DNA of 64,000 nucleotides, taken from NCBI GenBank assembly GCA_037355855.1, contig CM074760.1, positions 1,356,501 to 1,420,500 on the forward strand, given 5' to 3'. The stretch comes from Pseudo-nitzschia pungens. Taxonomy: Eukaryota; Bacillariophyta; Bacillariophyceae; Bacillariales; Bacillariaceae. Of the stretch, positions 30,892 to 41,530 are shown piece by piece; within the stretch, counting starts at the first letter, position 1, and every line of letters begins with the position of its first letter. Made by a program: the position numbers and the translations under genes. The notes beneath the pieces were generated by a model. That model worked only from the letters and a program-made list of their open reading frames with translations. It did not search any database and was not told the DNA's origin.

Positions 30892-32029
30892 CTATAAATC
30901 GGCACTCTTGCTCTCCTCCTCTCTTTGTTTCATTAGACGTTTGCGTTCAAGTCGTTCCTTTCGCTGTTTCTCTTTCCTTTCGAATTCTGGATTTTTTCCT
31001 ACCCCAAACATTGGGCAATTCTTGCAGCCTCTCGACGGACAATTGTTGCATCGAGAACTAGCATTGCTCGAAATATCTTGTGGTGCAGTGTAAGCCATGG
31101 CTCCGACGGTCGCCAAGTTTCCAGGCTTCTCCCTGGTTGACGAATCGTGCCTTAAAGTTAATATTTTGTCCCCGACGATCCTCTTCTAAACGGACCAGTT
31201 CCTCGTAAGGGACATAGTGAATGCAGTCTACTGGGCACGTTTCAATGGCAATTGCAATGGTTTCATCATCATCGCCCCATTGTTGGAAGACCCGAGCCCG
31301 ACCGTGTTCGTCTTCCATAAAAAATGTCGATTGCGCGACGTTGGCACAATTGGTACATCCGATACAGGCGTGTTCGTCCACATACACCATTTGCTGACGT
31401 ATTGTCTCACCAGTCTCGGGATCTCTTTCCACCCTCGTATGAGATTCAACTAAATTCCAATCTTCTTCGTCTTCCTCCCAATCGTATATTTCTGCACGGT
31501 ACTCTTTCATACCGGCTACCTCATCCTTTGTTTCTAACGTATCGTCAACTTCGATGTCAAAAGTGTTTTTGATTGTTTCATCATCAAAACCCCATTCTTG
31601 CATTTGGCGTACCTTATCAGCACGTTCATTCTCTTTCTGGTTAAATTCAATTTCTTCGGCCGATATGGCGGCTATCGTATCCAACCACAATTCCGAGTCA
31701 TCCTGTATCTCCTGTTCATTGTTTTTGTCGCCGTTCAAATTTTCAGTTTGATTTGAATCTTCCTCTTCAGACGACTCGAACGTTGACCAGAAGCTACCGT
31801 CGTTCTTTCTTGCCAATGTTTCCTCCCAGTCAATAACACCATCAACGTTTGAAGATTGCCACTTATTGGAATCGTTGTCGCCATCGCTCCAATCAGCTGA
31901 CATTCCGATTTGAGAAAGAATCCAGCGATTCCCCCGACGGCTCGAAGGTGTCGAGAAGGAGGAAGTGTAGGAAAGAAAAGCTACGAAAATCAACACAGTC
32001 CTTTTTGAGATGGGAGTGATTGTCGTCAT
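30892..32029 (-). CDS. Plastid ferredoxin-like [4Fe-4S] protein with C-terminal Cys-rich tail; frame break
   Basis: Iron-sulfur protein with a ferredoxin fold. The ATG at 32029 gives a signal peptide (RTVLIFVAFLSYTS) followed by SFSTP, an ASAFAP-like plastid motif. A long acidic region (residues 40-190) precedes the cluster: HACIGCTNCANVAQ with CxxCxxC and later ETCPVDCIHYV. The reading frame leaves the conserved path after GEAW (near 31114) and stops at 31058, while the +1 frame supplies the expected end: APQDISSNASSRCNNCPSRG, KNCPMFGVGKNPEF and a basic tail to 30892. Ferredoxin-domain proteins of plastid algae and plants commonly carry such a Cys-rich ISxNxxxRCxNCPxxGC tail, so the full protein spans both frames. 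The function is likely electron transfer or Fe-S related; the exact partner is unknown. Confidence 0.78.
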
Positions 32030-33347
32030 GATATTTCTTTGTCCATTTTTGGACAGTGGACAAGATTTCTCGCTGGTCATGATGTAAACAATGTCAGTCA
32101 CTGTGCTTCTTTCGCAGACTTCGGAGTGGCAAAATGTTCAAAGATGTGGTGTACGAGGGACAATCCGTTGCGAATTGCTTTCACTGAAGTTCTCAGAACT
32201 TGGCCGCCTTACACAAGTTGAAGAATCGAACGGCAACAGCTTTTGAAACTGTATCGAGCCGAGTTTAATGCGAAATAATGGAAAGACAAAATCGGAATGA
32301 TTCCAGTTATGCTCTGTCCGAGCAAAGAGCGAGAAATTGTGATAATTGATGACGTGTCACGTATCAAATTCGGCATGCATCAAACACGGATAGGTTACGT
32401 ACGTACGATCACTACATAATTAAGATCATGAACCATGATTACAAAGAAGTCGAAGACAGCAATTACACGTAGTGGAGTTGTAAAAATTAGAATTGCATAA
32501 CATTTTTAGAACGTACGAGTAATTACCGGTAATTAGCTCTTACTTCGGCAGGAGAGGGAGTCTGAGGGTGGAGAAAAGTGAAAAAATGGTCAAAAAAAGT
32601 TTTTTGTGGTTGGGTTCTACGAGAAAGTGAACTGTTAAAAACGAGTGAAAAACACTTTTAAAATTCTGTGGAAGCCATTAAAAATGATCACAAATGAGGT
32701 ATGGCAATTAAAAATTAGAATTTATCATGTATTAATCGGTAAAGACAGTTATTTCAGTTACATAATCATCGAGACACTTACAACTCCACACGCTTACCGG
32801 AGCGCCAATAAACCTTACCCTAAATAAAACAAGGTGCAAGATGCATCAGGCACGAATACGTCCTGGGAAAGATAAGTCCTTTGCAGAAAGTCAATTGAAA
32901 ACCTGAATTACTATTTTCTTTCAATTTGTGTTAGGGTTGGATTCAACCTTCACAAGATGCATCAAGAGACACCTACGTGCTGTGTCCTATGTAACTCGAG
33001 GTGAACTACTCTTGGATTGTAGTATGCCTCGTGATCCGATCCGGCCATTGTTGTTATTTTTTCTTGCATGATGCTGTTGCATGAGAAGATGGCGGAAAAA
33101 TAAAATACTCGGCAGGAAAAAGCATTGCTTTTGAAGTCGTTTTCCTATTTTGAGTAGAAGACTTTCGCAGCTCAGCTATTGCGTAAGGGACATTCTATGA
33201 GAAAAGAAAGTGCCTTCATCATGGCATGAGCTTCCCTTACATTGACTAATATCTGCAATAAACACTGTTATTAATTTATCAAATTCAAAAACTGATTGTT
33301 TATCGCACCCATACGTGTTGAGAACACAATCTGCATTGGTTGAAGGT
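32030..33347. other. Intergenic region
   Basis: AT-rich, no recognised gene. Upstream side of the ferredoxin-like gene and downstream of the BASS transporter. Holds CGTACGTACG near 32398 and TTACCGGTAATTA near 32522. Confidence 0.45.
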
Positions 33348-35112
33348 TTACTCGTCATCACCGACGGGGATGTATCTCCAAACAACGGCCAACAGACTTC
33401 CGGTCAAGGCCATCCACACAACACTGACGGCACTGGGCACACGAGCAGCGTATTGTCCGAAATGAAGCTTAGCCAACAAAAATCCAAAGGCGGAAGACTT
33501 CATGGACGTTTCGATGGCCATGGTGCGGGATTTGACTTCACTGAATCCAGTCAACTTAGGCAAGAAGTATCCAACAAGACCGCCCAACAAGTGCAAAAGG
33601 AAGACGGGTGTCTGCGCAAATAGTAGGAGGTGACGATAATTGAGATACGAAGAAGAAATAAAGCACTTAAAAAAATGGCAGCGTAGAAGCAACATACCTG
33701 CAATTGCAATCCGGCATTCATAATAGGTTCCGATACTTGAGCGACGGCACTGGCAACCAGGAGACAAGTGGACAAGACTCCAATGACTGGGGTAATGGGC
33801 AAGATCTTCTTAACAAATCCAGGGAAGAACTTGTTGGTGGTCATACCAATGGCAATCGGGGCCAAGACAACCTGGATAGTCGAAAATGCGATTCCAACAG
33901 CATCGACAGGGACGACAGTTCCCAAAACAGCCTTGCAAATAAGAGGCGTCATGAAAATGGCACCCAAGGTCGTGGCGGTAGTCATGAGAACAGAGAGAGC
34001 CACATTTCCGCGGGCAATGTAGGTACAGAGGTTCGAAGCCTGTCCTCCGTTGATACTACCGACCAAAACCATACCGGCCAACATAGCGGGGTCCAATTTG
34101 AAGAATTTTCCCAATCCTAGGGCCAATGCAGGCATCATTGCGTAGCAAAGAGAAAATTGCATTGCGACGGAAACAGGTTCCTTCATGACATCGAGGAAAT
34201 CTTGGGGGGTCAATGTAATACCCATGGAAAGCATCAGAGCGGCCAATGCTGCCGTGAAATACTCCGTCGTGAACCAAGCGAACGACTGGGGTGTTTTCAA
34301 GGCTGCAGCCGAAAAAAGGATGGTCCAAAGAGGGAAAAGAGTGGTCGCAATGTCGGCGACACGAACATAAGTATCAAAAATCTTCTTTCCCAAACTCTTT
34401 TGCTCGCCTGCATCTTCACTAGCAGCCTCGGCCTAAAGAAATCAAAAAAATATTGTGTACTCCGTAATTAGTTTTGACAGCATTCGTGCGAGCATCAGTA
34501 GGCTTCAATCCACAACGGTTTACACCAAGAATGTGCATTGCACAAACATCTAGGTAATAGTCGATGATTCATCGAATTATATTTGCAGAGCTATCCCGAC
34601 GGTTCGGAATGAATAGAATTCAGGCATATTCGAGTTTTGCGAATGTACGTACCGCCATGACGAGACTTGTGGAGGATGATCGGACAGGGGCAGAGACACT
34701 AGGAACCACATTCTTTGCGAATGGTGCTACCTTCTGCATATAATTGTTGACACGAACAAAAGCGGGGGAGAGGTGGTCGGAAAACGCGTTGAGTGCAAAA
34801 CACAATGACATCGGCTGGGAATGACTCAAAACTCGCGAGGGTTGCAGCCACGGAAATCCTTGATCGGTCCGGATGGTACCAAAAAAAGGATTCATCGTCA
34901 CATCACGCATCCGCTCTTCCATCCGCAGACCCGACATATTCTCGCCCACCGTCGGAATCAGTCGACTCGTGCGGTACCTCCCTTTCTCGATTGTTTTCCG
35001 CATACGTACGTACCACACTGTTGTAGCGAAGTGCGGCTGGTTGCTGGAAGGCAATGGTGGCCGATGGGACAACAGCCAAGACGGCCAGAAGAGTTGCTGT
35101 TGGTGTCTTCAT
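33348..35112 (-). CDS. Plastid bile acid:sodium symporter (BASS) family transporter
   Basis: Sodium-coupled organic-anion transporter of the BASS family, 392 aa from four exons: 35112-35014, 34733-34653, 34432-33698 and 33611-33348. All junctions are phase 0 with GT-AG ends (donors GTACGT, GTACGT, GTATGT; introns 280, 220 and 86 nt). Exon 1 encodes a signal peptide (TPTATLLAVLAVVPSATIAF) ending IAFQQP, the diatom ASAFAP-type motif; exon 2 encodes the Ser-rich transit part (APVRSSSTSLVMA). Core features in exon 3 are ALMLSMGITLTPQDF, GMVLVGSINGGQASNLCTYI (the Asn/Gly-rich substrate-site region) and TTLGAIFMTPLI; exon 4 has SRTMAIETSMKSSAFGFLLA and ends after AVVWRYIPV. Plant plastid BASS proteins carry pyruvate, 2-keto acids or glycolate; the substrate here is not determinable. 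Likely inner envelope. Confidence 0.92.
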
Positions 35113-36993
35113 TTGGAATAAGATGATACTTTTTTTTACGCAACAGCTGATGATGTGTCTATGGCTTGATTGATGAAGATGGTGTCGGCTTGCCGATTTT
35201 CAAATTTTTAGTCTTTTGGCCCACTTGAGTCCACTTTAGATGATGTTTTTGGTTTGGGGTGATGTCATGATTGGTGAATTTTTCGAGAGATGCATCGTCC
35301 TCTGTGTATCCCAACATCAACATCCCTGCGTTCCACTCTTCGTTGTGCCGTCCCTTTTTGAAAGTATTTCGCACTTTTGGTTCGGGAGTTTTTGTGAGGA
35401 TGTCATTGATTGGGGGGCCCGATTACGTACGCCTAACAGACGAGGTGTTTTGTATCATTTCGACTGAAAGCAAGGTTGGATTTTCATGCGACCATGCTTT
35501 CACTACTGCTAACCTAAAACCACAAACTAATATAACGGCAAACCATCGTGATTCTCGTTTTCTCGGCTTGTTCAACTGTAGATTTCTTTTGGTTCTTTTG
35601 CATGTTAGTTGTCTTACACTGAAACTCCATACTGATGATAGGATAACAAGTAGGAGGTAGAGGAGTACTAGCTACTACTAGTACTACTAGTAGTACTACT
35701 AGCAGTTCGAATTGCTGTTGACTTGAGTTCATTCCAAAATATTCAAATACTACTAGTACTGACTTACAAAGGCTACATGGATGCACTGCTAATTCTGAGC
35801 AATGTTTCCTAAACCTTCCTTCCTGAATGCTAGCCTCAGGAAGAAAGAACCACCATCATGATTTACGTCGGCTCACTCTGTGTCAAAGAGAGAGAGCAAG
35901 AAGAGCGAGACACAAGAAACACACACGCACAACAACAAATAGAATTTTCGGTATGGTTACACTCAACATTGCGAAAATGTAGGATTGCAGAAGAAACGCT
36001 ATCTTCTCGTTTATGCTACCGTATGGTCAAGTGTGAAGGGAGCAATTGAATGCTGCTGACATTGAAGTAGGAACAAACAATGAGGAGTGCATAAGAAGGT
36101 TGCTACACACCGTAACCTTACTGCAACAACTACTACTAGTAAGTAGTACTCGTACTATCGATGACTGCAAAACATGCGGGAGTTTTTTTTGTACAAAACG
36201 AAACTTGCCGGTAGGGCAGGTTGTAACCTTACGGTAAACCTTACTTGTCCTTGCGCCGGCACAACATTGTTTCTGCATATGTCACCCCTTCGACTACCGG
36301 TACGTAAGGTAAATTAACCATAATACGAAGTACCGGTATCATTATGTTGCGATGATTGATTCGTGAGACATACGGTAACCTTACTCGGAATCGCACAAAA
36401 CCGAAAAAAAAAAAGCCGAAACAACCGAAGAATAACGGTCTTTGTTTCTAGACGTTCTATACTAAGCCTTACTGATTCGAACCGATGCATGTCGCTTATT
36501 AATTTTGAAAGTGGCAGTAATACTATCAACAATATGTTTGTCAAGATGCAACTGTCCTGGCGGACGAGTACGCGCGAATTGCTGGGCGAATAGAATTCGT
36601 AGCGTGCCATGCTTCGAGCCATTCCGTCCTTTAAATGCCTTGTTCAGCGCAAATCGGGAGCAGTAAGTAATTTTTTTACGGTGCAATATGGCATGGCTCA
36701 ACCTACCGGTACCTGACCTGTAACCTTACAAGTACGAGTAGATTTTACGGTGGCCGCTACCGAGTTTGTATGGTCCTCTTGCGAGCACGACACGACAATT
36801 TCGTACCAAGCTCTCTCTCCGAAACAATTTGCGAGAAATGGCATTGAGATTTTCTCCCACGCCCACGAATAACCTTACGGTACGGTATACGCTGCGCTAT
36901 TAAAATATTATGCTCCGGCTCACCGAGTTACAACCAAAAATTACTGTAATCTAACCAACCAGTCCCTCTCCAGACCACCGCGGTGGGCACCCA
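35113..36993. other. Long intergenic region
   Basis: Divergent spacer between the BASS gene (minus) and the TMEM185-like gene (plus). AT-rich with a CTAGTACTACTAG palindromic array (35665-35703), and many GTAAGGTTAC/GTAACCTTAC and ACCGGTAC motifs from 36110 to 36900. No gene seen. Confidence 0.5.
35665..35703. repeat. ACTAGT/TACTAG palindromic simple repeat
   Basis: Nested TACTAG/CTAGTA units forming an imperfect palindrome of about 39 bp; a further short CTACTAGTACT occurs near 35751. Confidence 0.8.
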
Positions 36994-38844
36994 ATGAGAA
37001 ATTCGTCTTTTGGATCAAAGGAAAAGTCTGGCTGGAAAATTGGTGGTGAGACGACGACGGCGAGAGCAGGTCAAGAGACGGACCCCCTAATACGACGAGG
37101 CTCGGCGACGGCGTCATCAACAAACCATCAATCTTCCAGTCGACGATCCAGCGGCACTCCAGACAGTTCCAACCTTCGTGAAAGACGTCCCTCGAGATCA
37201 TCTTCTCCGATTGCTGTTTCCTTGTTCAACCAACGCTTTGGTGGCCCCAGCGGGGAGAAGACCAACCTGTCGCCAACGATGAATGACGGTCTCTCTGCAG
37301 ATGCCGCACCCGAGAGCTCCGTTGGATTCAATGCCAACAACACCCACCAAAACAACAACCAGCCCACCCCGTCCTACACACAGATACGGGACGAGGGTTC
37401 GCGATCGGGGAGCCCCTCTCTCGGAGGAAATTCGGCGGGGTCCTATCAGAATTCGATGGGGGGCGGCAGTCGATCGCTCCATTCCCTGCAGAGATCGAAT
37501 CGCTTGTCCGGCCGGGAGGAGCTGGGAGCGAGCGCTGGGGAGGGTTCGGGAAATTCTTCTCCGCTTTTAGAGATCCCTGAGGAAATTTACCGCGTTCGAC
37601 GCGCAGCGCTACAAGTACTAAAACCACTGACGAGAACCTGGGTAAGCGTTTTTTCCGAAATACTGTAATTTCCCGTGAACCCCTTTTGGGTCTTTGAGGA
37701 TTGATGCGCTCCGAGTTTGGGGTCGAAATCCAAATCTTCCCGGGAACTCTTCGTTGCTAACTGTTCGTTCTGGCTTCTCCCGCGTTGCTCTGCAATTGAC
37801 CTCGATTAAACACAAAACTTTGAATATCGCACTGCACCGGTACCGTAGTTGATAGTTTCGATTGGTTTTGCTCTGACGGTATTGCTTGGAATGGCACGGT
37901 GGATAAATTTGCTATCAAATCTACCGTATTGGTTCATTTTGCTGCCGTCGTGGTTGTCACACCTGGGTCTCTTTTGGTGCCACATCTCCTCCGCAAAAGC
38001 TTTGTCGTCCTTTATTGCGGAGGCCAGCGAAAGTCGACAACGAATGGATTCCAGTGACCACCTGGATCGGACCGAATACGTGCCTCTCTTGCAACGCTCG
38101 ATCAGAATCGGGGTGAAAACGGGGCTCATTTCCTTTGGCATTTTTATATTCGAAATCCTCTTTTACCTGCGATTGGCAAACGGAAAGCTCTCGATGGCGT
38201 CGTGTTTTTTCCCGATTTGGATAATGGTATTCGTGGGCATCATTGACGGAACAATATGCAGAACGCAACACTTTTTGATGCTTGTGAGTTGGGTACTGAT
38301 ATTTGTTACCATGGTCTTGTTGTGTCTCAAGCTGGACTATGCCCACGACGAAATTCAGTGGCGAATGATTGTCTGCCCCATTGTCCTCGTTCTGAGCATT
38401 GCATCGGCGTCCTTGATATACATTGTCTACGGCCATCAAGTGGGATACTATCAATTGACCGAGTCGCAACTAACGGCAGGGAATCTGTATTCTCTGGCAG
38501 CACTGTTGAGCATTGTTCTCGTTGTTGTCATTGGCGAAATCATTCCTCTCAATCGACACGTGGACATTGCAACATCCATTTTTGTTGTGTCGATGGCTCC
38601 CATCGTTGTGGTCTTGGTGGGGATGGGAGCATGGGTTGTGAGCAGAAACGAGTTTGGCCGGTTGTTATTGTACGGTGGCCAGGCGCAAGTGCATCCCCGC
38701 CGATTAAGGTTTGAATCCAACGGCTGGACCAGTGTGCAAGGCAGTGGTGTAAAGAACATCCCCATGTTTGGGGAAGTCAGGTACGGAGGAAAAGCATCGA
38801 CCGGGGAGTGCTGTTGTCGTTTTGTGCTACACAACGAGCCATGA
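36994..38844 (+). CDS. TMEM185-like multi-pass membrane protein
   Basis: A 547-aa protein from two exons, 36994-37641 and 37849-38844, joined in phase 0 across a 207-nt GTAAGC...GTAG intron (the codon before exon 2 in that frame is the TAG of the splice site). The N-terminal 200 residues are hydrophilic, Ser/Gly/Arg-rich and start with an acidic-basic mix; the last N-terminal part (EEIYRVRRAALQVLKPLTRTW) is the lead-in to the membrane. Exon 2 encodes about eight hydrophobic segments, including LLSNLPYWFILLPSWL, FFPIWIMVFVGIIDG and LKLDYAHDEIQWRMIVCPIV, which matches the (L)KLD...W..v..P.W pattern of TMEM185/fragile-X-F proteins. Molecular function is unknown in that family. The C-terminal Cys cluster (GECCCRF) is unusual and could be lipidated. 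Confidence 0.8.
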
Positions 38845-39287
38845 ATTCGAATCCTACCGTAATCCTAACAACATCTTTCCAACTTTTTCGTCGACGCGTC
38901 GTTATATCTGCTATATACAACCAAAGCTTCCGGCCACTGAACCAATCAAACCAGAACAATATCGAATTATGCATGTGCTGTACGTGTTACCCACGCGAGG
39001 AAGACGAAGAGGATGTTGCTTTGCACATAAGTGATGTAAGCAACCATCCATATTTGGCACCGGTATCATCGGAGTCGACACCGTACACACAGTGGCAAGG
39101 TGAAACGCGACCACCTGTATAACAAAGGAGGAAATTCGATGCCTGTAGAATTCAATTTAGAAGATACTTAAGAAAAAAAGTTCACACCCGCGTATGGTTT
39201 TGACAAGATGGTCGTCGGGACGAAAGAAGAAGGCAAGGGTAGAGTTTGTCACAGTTCATCTCTACGATGACACAACATTTCTTATCC
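38845..39287. other. Convergent intergenic region
   Basis: Between two genes that end facing each other. No feature recognised. Confidence 0.4.
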
Positions 39288-40898
39288 TCATTTCAAATAT
39301 TGTTGTTTGAGGCGTTTCAGTACCTGGAATTCTCTGCCGGGGAATTTTTTCAACACCTGTACAATTTCTTCTAGTTTTTCCGGAGCATGTTCTCTGACGA
39401 TTGAAACGCACTCTCTTGCCGCAACTTCCCTAGCTTCGATTGGATCAGAAGGCATCCGAGAACCCTGCTGTTCGTAAGGTCGACCAACGGGTGGTCGGCT
39501 TTCGGTCCAAGCGCGCCACGTTCGACTCTCGTCGTGAATGCGCAATTCCAAATCACCATCCGGTGATGTCCGAGCCTGTTCTAAAAGCATGTCCGCGGTT
39601 TTAAAATCCTTTTCTCTTCTAGCAATATCTCGCTGCTTCAAAAGCCCCTCCACATAATCGGGATTAATGCATGCATCGTTCTCGGGTGTCGTGGGGATTT
39701 GACGCCAAGGATTTAATTTCCATCGCCCGTCGCCTTTGATTGTTTGGATAGATTGCGGTACTTTCTTTCCATCCACGGACGTCCACCACATCTTGAGTCG
39801 ATCATCGATGAAGACTCCGTGATCGATTTTCAAATCGTCGCGCAGCTTATCGGAAAGGTTATAATTTCGTCGCTTTCTCGCGTCATCGCGTTCCTTTATC
39901 AACGTCTCGATGGCCAACAACTCGTCTTCTGCCATGTGATTCGCGTTGTCTTCATTCGCGCACCTCCACTTGGTGGGTGGAGCGGGTCCGCTACGTGACG
40001 GCGAGCTCGATCGGAGTCTGGCATTGGGATTGCTATTTTGTTGCACATCTTCTCGAACGAACAAAATGCTGCCATTCAAAGGAAATTCTCGCATTATTTG
40101 AATAGCATTTTGCGCTCCCGTCGTTGTTTCATACTGAACAATTCCATGGCCCTTGGATTTCCCAGTATTGGTATCTATGCTAATTGATGCGAAAACAACA
40201 TTTCCAGCTTCTTTAAAGTGATCTTTCAGATCTTGCCAGCTGACACCGGGTGGAATTCCGTCGACAAACACACGGGTATGACGAAAATCTTGTCGAAAGG
40301 TTTTCGTATCGCCAATCTCCCTTTTGAATTTGTTGGAAGATCTAAGCGAAGCTGGAGAAGTAACATCATCAACACCGGTGCTAACATTAGCATCTTCGTT
40401 TGAGAACTGAGCATTCTTTTCCATCCATGATGTGCCCATCATACTAGCTGCATCGGAGGGTTTCGATTTTCTAACTCGTCGTACTGGTCGTCGTATCGTT
40501 TTGAAGGAGTTTTCATTTCGATTGTTCACATTATTTGACTTTTTCGCAACGCTCGCTTGGGGATTTTTTTTCACCCTGTCACTTGCGTAACTATCATCAT
40601 CGTCCACTGTAAACGCAGGAGGCCTGTACGGACGTGCTTGTCTCTTTGCATCGTCGTAGTTGTCGTCATCGTCTACCGTGAATTCTGGAACCTTCCTTGC
40701 GCAAGTTAGAACAAGCCGCCTATCACTTTTGACCGAAGGAAATGTTCGAGGTGATAGAGTCGATTCTCTTGTTGGCGAGACATATGTATATGAAAATCCG
40801 CGACAAAGACAAACCACCGCACTCAGAATCAGGAACAGGGTAACGCGTCCGCTTCGGAAAAAATCGTTTTTGTTGAACTTTAAGATGGCCATCTTCAT
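39288..40898 (-). CDS. Plastid-targeted RRM protein with two CysRS-tail-like helical motifs
   Basis: A 536-aa RNA-binding protein, ATG at 40898, single exon. N-terminus: a hydrophobic signal (VTLFLILSAVVCLCRGF) then GFSYTYVSP, so import into the plastid is plausible. A duplicated decapeptide (PEFTVDDDDNY at about 71 and PAFTVDDDDSY at about 94) precedes a basic region. One RRM lies at 208-284, with RNP2 RVFVDGIPP and RNP1 KGHGIVQYE. Downstream are two copies of a helical motif: LLAIETLIKERDDARKRRNY with DKLRDDL and GVFIDDR, and VEGLLKQRDIARREKDFKTA with DMLLEQA and ELRIHDE. The first copy in particular resembles the C-terminal helix of cysteinyl-tRNA synthetase (LIxxRxxARxxKDFxxAD.iRdxL). Each copy ends near a Trp pair (KMWW; TWRAW). 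A role in plastid RNA metabolism is inference. Confidence 0.8.
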   Translation of the reverse strand: MKMAILKFNKNDFFRSGRVTLFLILSAVVCLCRGFSYTYVSPTRESTLSPRTFPSVKSDRRLVLTCARKVPEFTVDDDDNYDDAKRQARPYRPPAFTVDDDDSYASDRVKKNPQASVAKKSNNVNNRNENSFKTIRRPVRRVRKSKPSDAASMMGTSWMEKNAQFSNEDANVSTGVDDVTSPASLRSSNKFKREIGDTKTFRQDFRHTRVFVDGIPPGVSWQDLKDHFKEAGNVVFASISIDTNTGKSKGHGIVQYETTTGAQNAIQIMREFPLNGSILFVREDVQQNSNPNARLRSSSPSRSGPAPPTKWRCANEDNANHMAEDELLAIETLIKERDDARKRRNYNLSDKLRDDLKIDHGVFIDDRLKMWWTSVDGKKVPQSIQTIKGDGRWKLNPWRQIPTTPENDACINPDYVEGLLKQRDIARREKDFKTADMLLEQARTSPDGDLELRIHDESRTWRAWTESRPPVGRPYEQQGSRMPSDPIEAREVAARECVSIVREHAPEKLEEIVQVLKKFPGREFQVLKRLKQQYLK

Positions 40899-41283
40899 TT
40901 AGATGACTTTGACTGGGCCTCGACGTTAAGTTGTTGCAGAGGTCCAAATCGATGGAAGTTCGAGTAGCGGCTTTATGATGTGATTCTGTGTTTGCAGTGC
41001 CAGATAATGCGCTTCTTCTTTCCCCAACCGAAAGCAGTCCAACTAGTAACCTTACGATAGGCACCACATTCGTATTTGCACGAATAGCGCGACTTCGATG
41101 TTCTTTCATAATTATTTGTTTTGATGGCTGAGCGACTATCCAATTTTACTCGTACGATCGCTGTACGTGTGCGTATCGGATTGTTATCATTTTTTTTTTA
41201 AATTAAGTATTTCATCACTCGTAGGTCGTAGGTAAGGTCTTAGTATTACGAAGAAGTAAGCCTTACGTATTGTATTACAGTAC

Positions 41284-41393
41284 TACTACGTACAAAGTTC
41301 CGAACAGCTGTCCTCAAGTCCACGTAGAAATTAGTACATTGAGGCGTAGAACCAACGGACAGCTGTTTGGAATTTTGTAGTAATTTACTGTAC
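41284..41393. mobile_element. MITE-like palindromic element, copy C
   Basis: Left arm TACTACGTACAAAGTTCC followed by GAACAGCTGTCC; right arm the reverse complement of ATTACTACAAAATTCC followed by AAACAGCTGTCC; about 110 bp. It is flanked by the same GTATTACAG/TAATTTAC-like DNA as the other copies' neighbourhood. More diverged than copies A and B. Confidence 0.62.
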
Positions 41394-41488
41394 TTCGTAT
41401 TACGGTAAGGTAAGGTTACTGTTGTTTTGTGCATCACAACTTTGATTGAGAGACGAACAACCCGTCTCATCACTCTCATCAAAATTAA

Positions 41489-41530
41489 TCTTACCGTAAG
41501 GTTACCGTAAGATCTTACCGTAAGTTACGG
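41489..41530. repeat. Nested inverted CTTACCGTAAG array
   Basis: CTTACCGTAAG, GTTACCGTAAG and CTTACCGTAAG follow one another with 11-14 bp steps; each unit is itself palindromic around CGTA or its neighbour. Confidence 0.8.
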
